In this document: positions 47,506-56,322 of the stretch, piece by piece
Layout: every line of letters begins with the position of its first letter
Numbering within the stretch: position 1 is the first letter of the stretch
Origin: Shinella sp. H4-D48
Lineage (GTDB): Bacteria > Pseudomonadota > Alphaproteobacteria > Rhizobiales > Rhizobiaceae
NCBI RefSeq assembly: GCF_022637395.1
Contig: NZ_CP093337.1
Coordinates: forward strand, 542,001 to 606,000
Direction of reading: 5' to 3'
DNA: 64,000 nt
Translations under genes and position numbers: made by a program
The notes under the pieces: model-generated
What the model was told of the DNA's origin: nothing
The model's input: only the letters and a program-made list of their open reading frames with translations
Databases searched by the model: none

Positions 47506-50088
47506 ATGCTGTCGACCTATACGAGCTACAACCTCATCGCGAAGGACCTGTTGAAGTCGCTGGACAGAACGGCGACGGAGACGGTCAATGCGCGCGATGC
47601 CGCCTATTATAAGGAAAATATAGGCAAGGTTACCTCGGTCGACGCGTTCCTCGACGATCACCGGCTCTATTCCTATGCGGTCAAGGCCTATGGTCTGGAC
47701 GACATGAGTTACGCCAAGGCGTTCATGCGCAAGGTGCTCGACAGCGACCTTGCCGACCCCAACAGCTTTGCCAACAAGCTGACGGACGAGCGCTACCGTA
47801 ACTTTGCGAGCGCCTTCACCTTCAACACCTCCACAACGGCGACGGCCCAGACCGACGCGCAGCTCGATGAAGTCATCGGCCTCTACACCGCGGGCGCAGC
47901 CAATGCCGGATCGGCGATCAAGGAGGAGAGCCGGTACTACAATGCCGTGATCGACCAGATCACGAACGTTGATCAGCTTCTCAACAATGACCGGCTGCGA
48001 AGCTATGTCTTCACGGCCTTCGGTATCGACCCCAAGACATACTCGCGCGAGGCCGTGCGTGGCGCGCTTTCGAGCGACCTGAACGATCCGTCCAGTTACA
48101 TCAACACGCAGTTCGGTGCCGGTGTGATTGCAGCCCAGGAGGCCCGGCAGGTGGCGAGCGATGCGCTGGCCCCGCTACAGCTGCGCGAGACGCATCTGAC
48201 ACGCATCACCAAGCTCGAAACCGACATCCCGGCCTTGCAGACCCAGATCACCGACCTGGATGCCGAGATCGCCCGGCTTTCGACCAATCCGGATGGGCTT
48301 GGCGCTGCGGAGCTTCAAGCGCTCATCGACAGCAAGGAGGCGGCGAAGGCGACCCTCCAGACCCGCCGGTCGGATTATCAGGCGGAGCTGGTCGAAAAGC
48401 AGACCGCCGTGGCCGATCTCGATACGGTGCTGGTTCCGCGCGCGGAGGCGGCGTCCCGCATCGCGTCGCTCAAGACGGAAATCGCGCGTCAGGACACGAT
48501 CATTTCGAGTGCCAACAAGTATTTCATGCTTGCAGCGGCTTTCAATTTCGCAGCGGACGGGACGGCGGTGGCCGGAACGGTTCAGGATGCAAGCCAGAAG
48601 ACGAGCACGGAGGAACTCTACACGCTCTCCAATCCGCGTGTGACGACGGCTGCGGCCCTGATCCATCAGGAGTATTTCGAAAGCCGGATCGGCAGCATCA
48701 CCACCGCGCAGGAAATTGCCGATGACTCGCGCCTCGTCGCCTATCTGAAGGTGGCCTACGGGCTCGACAAGCTTTCGGTCGGCAGCCTGACGATCCGCAA
48801 TATCATCACGAGCGATCCTGACCCGAACAACCCGTCGAGCTACATCAACGCCTTCGGCGGCGCCGACAAGGCCAACTATGTCGCGTTGCGCGCGGCCTTC
48901 AATTTTCAGGAGGACGGCACGCTTGCTGCGGGTGACAGCGCGCAGACGGCCACACAGACGGCGAAAACCGCCGGCGCATATCTCACACATTATAATGACA
49001 AGGACGAAGAGGCCGACGCGCTCGCCATCAAGCGCTTCAAGGGACAGATCGGCGCCGTGAAGACCCTGCAGGACTTCCTCGGCGAGTCCACGCTCTACAG
49101 CTTCGCGTTGAAGGCCTTCGGCATCGATCCGGCCAAAGTCTCGGCGTTTACAATCAAGAATGTGCTGAAAAGCGATCTCAACGACCCGAAAAGCTACGTG
49201 TATCAATTGAAGGACGAGCGCTTCGTCGAACTGGCGAAGGCGTTCAATTTCGGGCCGGACGGCAATGTGACGGCGCCCAAGCTGGCGCAGTCGGAAGCCG
49301 AAATTCTCGTGATGTCGCGCGCCTATCTGACGGCAAAATCCCGTTTCGGCACGAAAGACGACAAGGAGCTGGCGCAGAAGGAGGCGGAATATTACTCCGC
49401 CCAGATGCAGAAAGTGGAGACCGTAAAGGAGTTTCTGTCCGATGCACGCCTCGTCGCTTTCGTACTGACGGCTAACGGGATCGACACCAAAAGCGTCGAT
49501 GCGGAGTTCATGGCGAAGATCTTCACCTCCGATCTCGACGATCCCAAGAGCTTCGCCAACCAGCAGTCCAACCGCGCCTATCGAAAGATGGTGGCCTCCT
49601 TCAACTTCAATTCCGATGGCAAGGTCGTGCAGCCGGATGCCGATGCCGTGCAGTCGCGGCGCGGCATCTACGAGACCATCGACAGTCATGTCCGGCAGAT
49701 GCTGGAAGAGGAAGCGGGCAGCGACAATGCCGGCGTACGCCTCGCCCTCTATTTCGAGCGCAAGGCCCCGTCGGTCAGCAGTGCCTATGACATTCTTGCG
49801 GACGACGCGCTGTTTGCGGTCTTCAAGACGCTGTTCCAGCTGCCTGACGAGGTCGGCAGCGCCAACATCGATGCGCAGGCCGACATGATCAAACGTCATC
49901 TGGACCTGAAGGACCTGCAGGACCCGGAGAAGGTCTCCAAGATGATCGTGAAGTTCTCGGTGCTTTACGATCTGGACAATCAGGCGACGACCGATCCCGC
50001 CCTGTCCGTGCTGACCGCTTCGGGTTCGGCCGGCATCAGCGCCGACCTCATGATGTCGCTGGCGCAGCTGCGCACCGGCGGCGCCTGA
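47506..50088 (+). CDS. Large DUF1217 repeat protein
   Basis: The 860-residue protein consists of repeated DUF1217 modules. Each has a pattern like FL-D-RL-YA-KA-GLD, then VL-SDL-DP-S-N and ending FNF-DG. Copies are at about 33-108, 143-201, 388-468, 508-585, 628-705 and a divergent one at 748-825. A long coiled coil (about 208-335) is inserted in the second copy; the end of that copy (YFMLAAAFNF) resumes at 339-348. No signal peptide or membrane span is seen. DUF1217 proteins occur in rhizobial flagellar gene clusters, but no flagellar gene is in this window. Start 47506 follows AAGGAACG; the 37 residues before it are not family-like. Confidence 0.85.
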   Translation: MLSTYTSYNLIAKDLLKSLDRTATETVNARDAAYYKENIGKVTSVDAFLDDHRLYSYAVKAYGLDDMSYAKAFMRKVLDSDLADPNSFANKLTDERYRNFASAFTFNTSTTATAQTDAQLDEVIGLYTAGAANAGSAIKEESRYYNAVIDQITNVDQLLNNDRLRSYVFTAFGIDPKTYSREAVRGALSSDLNDPSSYINTQFGAGVIAAQEARQVASDALAPLQLRETHLTRITKLETDIPALQTQITDLDAEIARLSTNPDGLGAAELQALIDSKEAAKATLQTRRSDYQAELVEKQTAVADLDTVLVPRAEAASRIASLKTEIARQDTIISSANKYFMLAAAFNFAADGTAVAGTVQDASQKTSTEELYTLSNPRVTTAAALIHQEYFESRIGSITTAQEIADDSRLVAYLKVAYGLDKLSVGSLTIRNIITSDPDPNNPSSYINAFGGADKANYVALRAAFNFQEDGTLAAGDSAQTATQTAKTAGAYLTHYNDKDEEADALAIKRFKGQIGAVKTLQDFLGESTLYSFALKAFGIDPAKVSAFTIKNVLKSDLNDPKSYVYQLKDERFVELAKAFNFGPDGNVTAPKLAQSEAEILVMSRAYLTAKSRFGTKDDKELAQKEAEYYSAQMQKVETVKEFLSDARLVAFVLTANGIDTKSVDAEFMAKIFTSDLDDPKSFANQQSNRAYRKMVASFNFNSDGKVVQPDADAVQSRRGIYETIDSHVRQMLEEEAGSDNAGVRLALYFERKAPSVSSAYDILADDALFAVFKTLFQLPDEVGSANIDAQADMIKRHLDLKDLQDPEKVSKMIVKFSVLYDLDNQATTDPALSVLTASGSAGISADLMMSLAQLRTGGA

Positions 50089-50090
50089 CG

Positions 50091-51521
50091 TCAGGCCTTC
50101 AAGACCTTGCCGGGGTTCATGATGCCGGCGGGGTCGAAGGCGCGCTTTACCCTGCGCATCAGATCCATCTCGATCGGCTCGCGCACCGCGGCGAGTTCGT
50201 CGCGCTTCAACTGGCCGATGCCGTGCTCGGCTGAAATCGAGCCGTGATATTTCAGCACGATGCCGTGGACGAGGTGGTTCATCTCGCGCCAACGGTCGAG
50301 GAAGGCCTGCTTGTCGGCACCCACGGGCTGGGAGATGTTGTAGTGGATGTTGCCGTCGCCCATGTGCCCGAAGGAGCAGATGCGCGCGCCGGGAATGGCG
50401 GCCATGACGGCGGTGTCCGCTTCCGCCATGAAGTCCGGGATGGCGGAAACCGGCACCGAGACATCGTGCTTGATCGATCCGCCTTCCGGTTTCTGTGCCG
50501 GCGACATGCTTTCGCGCATGTGCCAGAGCGCCTTGCGCTGTTCCTCGCTTGCCGCGATCACGGCATCGCCGATCAGCCCGTTTTCGAAACCTTCGGACAG
50601 AAGTGCCTCCATCATGCGCGTGGCGGTCTCGGCGGCATCGGAGGTCGAGATATCGATCAGCACATACCAATCGTGTGGGGTGGCGAGCGGGTCGCGGACT
50701 CCGGGAATGTGCCGCGTGGTGAAATCCACGCCGAGGCGTGGCATCAGCTCGAAGCCCGTAAGTGCGGTGCCGCAGCGGCTGGCGGCACGCTCGAACAGCG
50801 CCAGCGCGTCCTTGACGGATTTAAGCCCGGCAAACGCGACCTCATGACCGAGCGGACGGGGAAACAGTTTGAGCACGGCGCCCGTGATGATGCCGAGCGT
50901 ACCCTCCGCGCCGATGAAGAGGTCGCGCAGATCGTAGCCCGTATTGTCCTTCTTGAGGCGGCGAAGGCCGTTCCAAATCTCGCCCGTGGGCAAAACGACC
51001 TCGAGCCCGAGGCAAAGCTGGCGCATGCCGCCATAGGCGAGAACGGCGGTGCCGCCGGCATTGGTGGAAAGGTTGCCGCCGATCTGGCAGGACCCCTCTG
51101 AACCGAGCGATAACGGGAAGAGGCGGCCCACCGCCTCGGCTTGCGCCTGGATATCGGCTAAAACGCAGCCACCATCGGCGACGATGACATTGCCCACCGG
51201 ATCGATATCACGAATGCGGTTGAGGCGGGAGAGTGAGAGCACGACGTCGGCGGCCCCTTCGCGCGGCACGCTGCCGCCGACATGGCCGGTATTGCCGCCC
51301 TGCGGCACGATCGCTGTGCGCGTTTCCGTGGCGAGCGCCAGGATATCGGCGACCTCCTGCACGGTTCCCGGCCGCAGCACCAGCGGCGAGACACCGTGAT
51401 ACAGGCCACGGCTTTCAATCAGATAGGGGGCGATATCGCTGTCATCGACAAGGCCATGGGTCGGGCCGACGATGGCGGCGAACCGCGCGATGAGGTCGGG
51501 GGAAAAGGTCGCCTTGACCAT
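50091..51521 (-). CDS. GlcD-type FAD-linked 2-hydroxyacid dehydrogenase
   Basis: The 476-residue protein has the FAD-binding PCMH domain (VLRPGTVQEVADILALATE, AIVPQGGNTGHVGGSVPREG, GGNLSTNAGGTAVLAYGGMR) and the C-terminal FAD-oxidase domain with CSFGHMGDGNIHYNIS and SAEHGIGQLKRDEL. This is the D-2-hydroxyglutarate/D-lactate/glycolate dehydrogenase family, probably using an electron acceptor such as ETF or quinone. The HGxG pattern (EHGIG) and absence of a nearby glcEF favour the single-subunit D-2-hydroxyglutarate or D-lactate type. It is convergent with the DUF1217 gene (stops three bases apart). Confidence 0.88.
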   Translation of the reverse strand: MVKATFSPDLIARFAAIVGPTHGLVDDSDIAPYLIESRGLYHGVSPLVLRPGTVQEVADILALATETRTAIVPQGGNTGHVGGSVPREGAADVVLSLSRLNRIRDIDPVGNVIVADGGCVLADIQAQAEAVGRLFPLSLGSEGSCQIGGNLSTNAGGTAVLAYGGMRQLCLGLEVVLPTGEIWNGLRRLKKDNTGYDLRDLFIGAEGTLGIITGAVLKLFPRPLGHEVAFAGLKSVKDALALFERAASRCGTALTGFELMPRLGVDFTTRHIPGVRDPLATPHDWYVLIDISTSDAAETATRMMEALLSEGFENGLIGDAVIAASEEQRKALWHMRESMSPAQKPEGGSIKHDVSVPVSAIPDFMAEADTAVMAAIPGARICSFGHMGDGNIHYNISQPVGADKQAFLDRWREMNHLVHGIVLKYHGSISAEHGIGQLKRDELAAVREPIEMDLMRRVKRAFDPAGIMNPGKVLKA

Positions 51522-51592
51522 GCGTCGTCGTTCCTTCCTGTGCATCTCCTGCCCACGCGATTGCATCGGCGCCGGGGAATGCCGTCATAAAT

Positions 51593-52567
51593 CTAGCCGC
51601 GCGGCGCGGCGGCCCGTTGCAGGCGGTCGTTGATAGCCTCGCCGAGGCCTGTCTCAGGGATCGGCGAGAAGGCGATGGAGCCGGCTCCGGTCGCGTCGGC
51701 ACGCTTCATATAGCCGAACAGGTTTGTGGCCGCTTCGGCAAGGTTGCCTGCCGGGCTGAGATCGAGCACGAGCGCGGCGGTATCCTCGCCCGGAAGCGGC
51801 TTGCCGCCGAAGCGTATGAGCACTTCACCGGGTTTGACATCGCTTGCGTTAAGCCGCACGGGGGCAACGGGCGCATAGTGCGAAGCCAGCATGCCGGGCG
51901 CCTCGATGGCAGCACCGGCCTTTTCGTTCCGCTGGACGCGTCGGCCCGCTACGCGTTCGATCTCGGCGACATCGAGGCCGCCGGGGCGCAACAGCCGGAT
52001 CGTGTCGCCCTCGACCTTGAGGATGGTCGACTCCAGCCCGACAGTCGCCGGGCCGCCGTCGAGAACGAGTTCCAACTTGTCTGTGAAGTCGTCGGCGACG
52101 TGGCGGGCCGTCGTGGGGCTGATCCTGCCCGACGTGTTGGCGCTCGGTGCCGCCAGCGGACGGTCGAAGGCTTCGAGCAGGCGGCTTGCAAAACCCGCTG
52201 GCACGCGGATGCCGACCGTATCGAGGCCGGCGCGCGCCAGCGGATGGATGGCACTCTCGGGACGAATGGGCAGAACAAGCGTCAGCGGGCCTGGCCAGAA
52301 GGCTTGCGCGAGTGCCCGCGAAACGGGATCGAAGACCGCATGTTTCTCCGCCATCGCGAGATCGGTCATGTGGCAGATCAGCGGGTTGAAGCGCGGCCTA
52401 CCCTTCATTTCATAAATGCGGGTGATCGCCAGCGGGTTGGTGGCGTCGGCTGCAAGGCCGTAGACGGTTTCCGTGGGAATGGCTACGGGCACGCCGCGGG
52501 ACAGGGTCTCGCAGGCGCGCTCCAGGGCTGCCGCCGCATGCGTTCTCGTGTCCACGATATCAGCCAT
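51593..52567 (-). CDS. L-threonylcarbamoyladenylate synthase (Sua5 type)
   Basis: The 324-residue protein makes threonylcarbamoyl-AMP for the t6A37 modification of tRNAs. The YrdC domain (1-205) shows VAIPTETVYGLAADATN, YEMKGRPRFNPLICH, FWPGPLTLVLP and APSANTSGRISPT. A C-terminal Sua5 domain (about 225-324) with APGMLASHYAPVAPVRL distinguishes it from short TsaC. It is preceded on the same strand by nothing close, and 71 bases downstream is the FAD dehydrogenase gene, a common rhizobial arrangement. Confidence 0.92.
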   Translation of the reverse strand: MADIVDTRTHAAAALERACETLSRGVPVAIPTETVYGLAADATNPLAITRIYEMKGRPRFNPLICHMTDLAMAEKHAVFDPVSRALAQAFWPGPLTLVLPIRPESAIHPLARAGLDTVGIRVPAGFASRLLEAFDRPLAAPSANTSGRISPTTARHVADDFTDKLELVLDGGPATVGLESTILKVEGDTIRLLRPGGLDVAEIERVAGRRVQRNEKAGAAIEAPGMLASHYAPVAPVRLNASDVKPGEVLIRFGGKPLPGEDTAALVLDLSPAGNLAEAATNLFGYMKRADATGAGSIAFSPIPETGLGEAINDRLQRAAAPRG

Positions 52568-52723
52568 TCTGCCCTTCCGTTTCGTCGGCTTCCTTTACAG
52601 GGGTTTGGCGGGGAATGCCAAGAGGCCAGCCCATTGCCTAAAATTGGAGCGACCTGATTAGACTGGCCGTAAGGGCGCACTGATATGCCTGATGGTAACA
52701 GGTTGTGCCACAGGTTCCGGTTG

Positions 52724-53788
52724 ATGACACATAAGAAATCCTCCACGATTGATGTCGCGCTTCGCGTTGCGACGGCTATGAAGCAGATGGGCATCGAGGG
52801 CCTGCCGCGAAATTACGAGCTGGTCTATGAGGCCTATTCGGGCAACAATCCGGATCTCGTGCGCGAGTTCATTGCGCTGGGCAAGTACAAGACCCAGGCG
52901 GGGCTCGACGAACTCGGCCGCAAATACCTGCCGCATCAGCATGAGGCGAGCGTGCTGCAGCGCTCGGCGGGCGCGATCACCAACGAAATGGCCAACTTCA
53001 TGGACCTGCTCGGCCAGGAGCGCGCATCGCTTTCCGATTATGGCCGCCTGATCGGCGAGGCGTCGCAGGTGATCCGCAATGCCAGCGGCATGGGTGAGGG
53101 TGTGCTGGGCAGTTCGCTTGAAGCCCTTCAGCGGGCGACGGAGCTACGCGTCACGCATACGGCCGAAATGGCGCAGAAGGTTGCGGCGCAATCGGCCGTC
53201 ATGGACGGGATCCAGAAAGAGATGGCGGAATTCGAGGCGATGAAGTTCATCGATCCGCCGACGAAGCTGGGCAATCGCCGGGCCTTCAACAAGGCGCTCG
53301 CCGGCATTTATGCCAATCCCGAATTGCCCATGCTGTGCGGCGTTGCCATTGCCGAAGTCGATGCGGGACGGCGCTTCTCTCCCGGGCAGATCGAGGCCCT
53401 CTCGGACCACCTTGTGACGTTTTATGGCGGCCTGATCCGTCAGGTGTTTCCCGGTGAGGATCTCGCCGTTCGCTTCGACGGGTTACGCTTCGGGTTCCTG
53501 TTCCACACGTCGGAGGAAGCGGAGGTGCTGCGGCTCATCGATCAGTTGCGTACCGCCTTCGAAACGGTTGCATTGCGCGATCCGCGCACGGGCCGCAATC
53601 TTGGCCATCTCACGCTTTCCGCCGGCGTATGCATGTCCGATCGGGCCGATAGCGCGCTGGCACTTTCATCCGCCTGCGAGCAGGCATTGGCTGAGGCACG
53701 GGCAGGCGGCGGTGACAGAGTTGTGGTGCACGGGCCAGGCGCATCAGCTGCTTCCGGGCGCGACTGGATGCTCTACCGGGCGTCCTGA
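52724..53788 (+). CDS. Degenerate GGDEF-domain protein
   Basis: The 354-residue protein has a helical N-terminal part (1-180) with MGIEGLPRNYELVYEAYSGN and a coiled coil. A GGDEF-fold domain follows, keeping FIDPPTKLGNRRAFNKAL at its start and LGHLTLSAGVCMSD near its end. The signature site is lost: the expected R-Y/F-GGDEF reads VRFDGLRFGFLF, and the metal-binding DxDxFK reads AEVDAGRRFS. It probably cannot make cyclic di-GMP and may act as a binding or scaffold protein. The start at 52724 lacks a good Shine-Dalgarno; an upstream start at 52685 would add 13 residues. Confidence 0.82.
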   Translation: MTHKKSSTIDVALRVATAMKQMGIEGLPRNYELVYEAYSGNNPDLVREFIALGKYKTQAGLDELGRKYLPHQHEASVLQRSAGAITNEMANFMDLLGQERASLSDYGRLIGEASQVIRNASGMGEGVLGSSLEALQRATELRVTHTAEMAQKVAAQSAVMDGIQKEMAEFEAMKFIDPPTKLGNRRAFNKALAGIYANPELPMLCGVAIAEVDAGRRFSPGQIEALSDHLVTFYGGLIRQVFPGEDLAVRFDGLRFGFLFHTSEEAEVLRLIDQLRTAFETVALRDPRTGRNLGHLTLSAGVCMSDRADSALALSSACEQALAEARAGGGDRVVVHGPGASAASGRDWMLYRAS

Positions 53789-53807
53789 GCCATCAGGCGC
53801 TACCTGC

Positions 53808-54443
53808 CTACATCGCCCGGATGGTCTTGCGCAGCGCCTCGCTGCCTGCGCCCAGCATCAGGACGTTCTTCATCGCCAGCTTCGGGTCATCGGTGCGGAA
53901 GAGTACGCCGTTTCCACGTATCTTGCAGTCAATCTTGAGCCGGCCGGCTTCTTCCGCGGGCGTGATGGCCACGGCGAAGTACATGCGACCCGGCTTGCGG
54001 GATGTGTTGTCGAAAAACTGTTCCCCGTGATCGCTGTCAGCGCCGATATCAGCCTGAAAATTCGCCATGTAGAAGGCCCATTGCACATTCTCGAATTCGG
54101 CGAAGCGGGAGTTGGCGACAGTGATGTGGCAATAACCGAGATGCGGCGTTCCGGTGAGCGTTCGGTGAAAGATCAGGCGGGGAAACTGGATGGACTGATG
54201 GAAGCGGTTGATGCGGCCATGGGTGACGCTGCCGGCCCGCTCCAGTTTGCGGCCCGTGCGCTCGGCGACTTCTTCGTAGCTGAGATACCGTTTTTCGGTG
54301 GGGCTCCAAGTCGGCGTGCGATCGATCCGCCCGGTGCGCAGGAATTCGGTATGCGCAGATCGGGGCGGGTTCGCACGCTTGAAAGCGACAGCGTCGTAGT
54401 ATCGGAAAGCTGTCTGCTGCACCGTCGCACCCCATCGCCGCAC
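53808..54443 (-). CDS. Conserved rhizobial hypothetical protein
   Basis: The 211-residue soluble protein has an arginine- and aromatic-rich first third (AHTEFLRTGRIDRTPTWSPT), a middle with RFHQSIQFPRLIFHRTLTGT, and an alternating strand region (MYFAVAITPAEEAGRLKIDC). It ends LGAGSEALRKTIRAM. There is no signal peptide or membrane span. It may belong to a rhizobial domain of unknown function such as DUF6656, but this is recalled and not certain. It is convergent with the GGDEF-like gene and divergent from the riboswitch-gbcAB unit, whose promoter region starts just beyond its 5' end. The first residues before the FRYYDAV segment may not be translated. Confidence 0.6.
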   Translation of the reverse strand: MRRWGATVQQTAFRYYDAVAFKRANPPRSAHTEFLRTGRIDRTPTWSPTEKRYLSYEEVAERTGRKLERAGSVTHGRINRFHQSIQFPRLIFHRTLTGTPHLGYCHITVANSRFAEFENVQWAFYMANFQADIGADSDHGEQFFDNTSRKPGRMYFAVAITPAEEAGRLKIDCKIRGNGVLFRTDDPKLAMKNVLMLGAGSEALRKTIRAM

Positions 54444-54732
54444 TCTTGTCGACGGAAGATTATGGAAACGTCGTTAAACTTTCCTTTCCGAAAAGGCCCA
54501 CTTTCCAGATGCACCCTTTGTGGTCGCAATATGACAACATATCAGCCTGCGGCGACTTGCTGCCGAAACTATTCGCATTGCGCTGCAAAATTAGGCGCAT
54601 CGCATTGATACTTTTGACTTAATGAAGGCGATGGGGATGATGTGTCCGCATAGACTGCTGTCGTCAAAACATGATGCCATGTCGTTTTCCGGCGTGCCGC
54701 CAGGTCTTTCTTGCGGTTAGATAAGAACACTC
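54444..54732. other. Intergenic promoter region upstream of the riboswitch
   Basis: This 289-base, comparatively A/T-rich stretch lies between the divergent hypothetical gene and the cobalamin riboswitch. It must hold the promoter for the gbcAB leader. No confident -35/-10 pair, palindrome, or open frame with codon bias could be singled out. Confidence 0.4.
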
Positions 54733-54915
54733 AAGGTGCCGCCTCCAAGGGAGGGGTGGAGAATTGGGAAGCCGGTTTAAATCCGGCGCTGCCCCCGCAA
54801 CGGTGTTGGAGCACGGTGCAGCAGGAAGCCACTGGACGGGAGGTCCGGGAAGGCGCTGCACCAGGTCCGGAAGGCATGGTCCCAAAGCGAGCCGCGAGGC
54901 TTTCTGACAGGGTCA
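54733..54915 (+). promoter_or_regulatory. Cobalamin (AdoCbl) riboswitch upstream of gbcAB
   Basis: The stretch holds the conserved B12-riboswitch features in order: AAGGTGCC (54733-54740), TTGGGAAGCCGG with TTTAAATCCGGCGC, the CTGCCCCCGCAACGGT core (54789-54804), and the B12-box-like GAAGCCACTGG (54825-54835). A stem GGTGCAGC/GCTGCACC surrounds the box region. GCCTC near the 5' end can pair with GAGGC near 54895. Such elements turn off the downstream gene when adenosylcobalamin is abundant. The 3' limit is approximate. The 160 bases to the gbcA start would hold the expression platform; short inverted repeats are present, but no terminator with a T-run was found, so translational control is possible. 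Confidence 0.85.
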
Positions 54916-55076
54916 TGACCGGCCAAGGACACTCCTCAGCCCGGAAACCAGCCTGGAGTAACGATCGTGACTGGCTGCGGCGGGCGGCCGGGAAGCGTGC
55001 AGACCGTGCGGCTTGCCGCCGGATGCCGTCTCCTTAAGCGCGCCTCAGCAAATTTTGGATATTCTGAGGATCCGGC

Positions 55077-56321
55077 ATGGACATTCACAGCGACGTGCTC
55101 CGCAAGCTCAAGAACCGGCGCGAAGGCCACAGCCTCGAGCAGGCCTTCTACATCGACCCCGACTACTACAAGCTCGATCTTGAGACGATCTGGTACCGCG
55201 ACTGGCTCTTCATCGGCCACGACTGCGAGATCCCCAAGTCCGGCAATTATTTCACGGTGCAGGTGGGCGATTATCCCGTCGTCGTCACCCGCGACCGGAC
55301 CGGCACCATTCGCGCCCTTCACAATTCCTGCCGCCACCGCGGTTCGCGTGTGTGCACGCAGCACAAGGGCTCCTCCGCCAAGCTCGTCTGTCCCTACCAC
55401 CAGTGGACTTACGAACTTGACGGTTCGCTGCTCTTCGCACGCCACATGGCGGAGGATTTCGACAAGACCCAACACGGCCTGAAGCAGATCCACTGCCAGA
55501 CGGTCGGCGGCTATATCTTCATCTGCCTTGCCGACGAAGCGCCGGATTTCGCGCCGTTCCGCAATCTGGTCGATCCCTATCTCGCCCGCCATCGCCTCGG
55601 CGAGACGAAGGTCGCCTTTGAAAGCACGATCATCGAGAAGGGCAACTGGAAGCTCGTCTGGGAAAACAACCGCGAGTGCTACCACTGCGCGGCCAACCAC
55701 CCCGAACTCTGCCGCACCTATCCCGAAGCGCCGAGCGCGACGGGTGTGCAGGGCGCCAAGGATGATCCCGTTATCGCCGAACACTGGGCAAAGTGCGAAG
55801 CCGCCGGCCTGCCGAGCGAGTTCAAGATCTCGCCCACCGGGCAGTTCCGCGCGGCGCGCATGCCTCTCATCCAGGATGCCGAGAGCTACACCATGTCCGG
55901 CGCACGCGCCGTCCAGCGACCGCTGTCGAGCGACGTGCTGGAAAGCCATATCGGCACGCTGCTGCTCTTCCATTATCCGACGACCTGGAACCACGTGCTG
56001 GCCGATCACGCCATCACCTTCCGCGTCCTGCCGCTCGGCCCCGAGCTGACGCAGGTCACGACGAAGTGGCTGGTCAACAAGGATGCGGTCGAAGGCGTCG
56101 ACTACCGTCTCGATGAACTCACGCATGTCTGGACGGAAACCAACGACCAGGACCGCCGCATCGTCGAGGAAAATGCCTTCGGCATCCGCTCGCCGGCCTA
56201 CCAGCCCGGCCCCTACTCGCCCGAAGACGAGGGTGGCGTGATGCAGTTTGTCGAGTGGTACACCAACTTCATGGTGGAGCGGCTCGACGGCGCCAAGAAG
56301 CCGCTGTCGCGGGTAGCCTGA
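55077..56321 (+). CDS. gbcA: Glycine betaine demethylase, Rieske oxygenase subunit
   Basis: The 414-residue Rieske non-haem iron oxygenase has the [2Fe-2S] ligands Cys85, His87, Cys105 and His108 (CRHRGSRVC and CPYHQW). The mononuclear iron His pair is at 203 and 208 (NRECYHCAANHPE). The sequence follows GbcA, which removes one methyl group from glycine betaine to give dimethylglycine and formaldehyde. GAGGATCC precedes the ATG. The reductase gbcB follows after one base, so the pair is complete. A cobalamin riboswitch lies in its leader, an unusual control for this enzyme. Stachydrine demethylase is a related alternative. Confidence 0.9.
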   Translation: MDIHSDVLRKLKNRREGHSLEQAFYIDPDYYKLDLETIWYRDWLFIGHDCEIPKSGNYFTVQVGDYPVVVTRDRTGTIRALHNSCRHRGSRVCTQHKGSSAKLVCPYHQWTYELDGSLLFARHMAEDFDKTQHGLKQIHCQTVGGYIFICLADEAPDFAPFRNLVDPYLARHRLGETKVAFESTIIEKGNWKLVWENNRECYHCAANHPELCRTYPEAPSATGVQGAKDDPVIAEHWAKCEAAGLPSEFKISPTGQFRAARMPLIQDAESYTMSGARAVQRPLSSDVLESHIGTLLLFHYPTTWNHVLADHAITFRVLPLGPELTQVTTKWLVNKDAVEGVDYRLDELTHVWTETNDQDRRIVEENAFGIRSPAYQPGPYSPEDEGGVMQFVEWYTNFMVERLDGAKKPLSRVA

Positions 56322-56322
56322 C

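Noticed and set aside
48175..50670. An 831-codon minus-strand frame opposite the DUF1217 gene
   Set aside because: The DUF1217 repeats in the plus-strand frame are real. The antisense product merely mirrors them.
54711..55037. A 108-codon plus-strand frame before gbcA
   Set aside because: It runs straight through the cobalamin riboswitch; the constraint there is on RNA structure, and the translation looks like none of the families expected.
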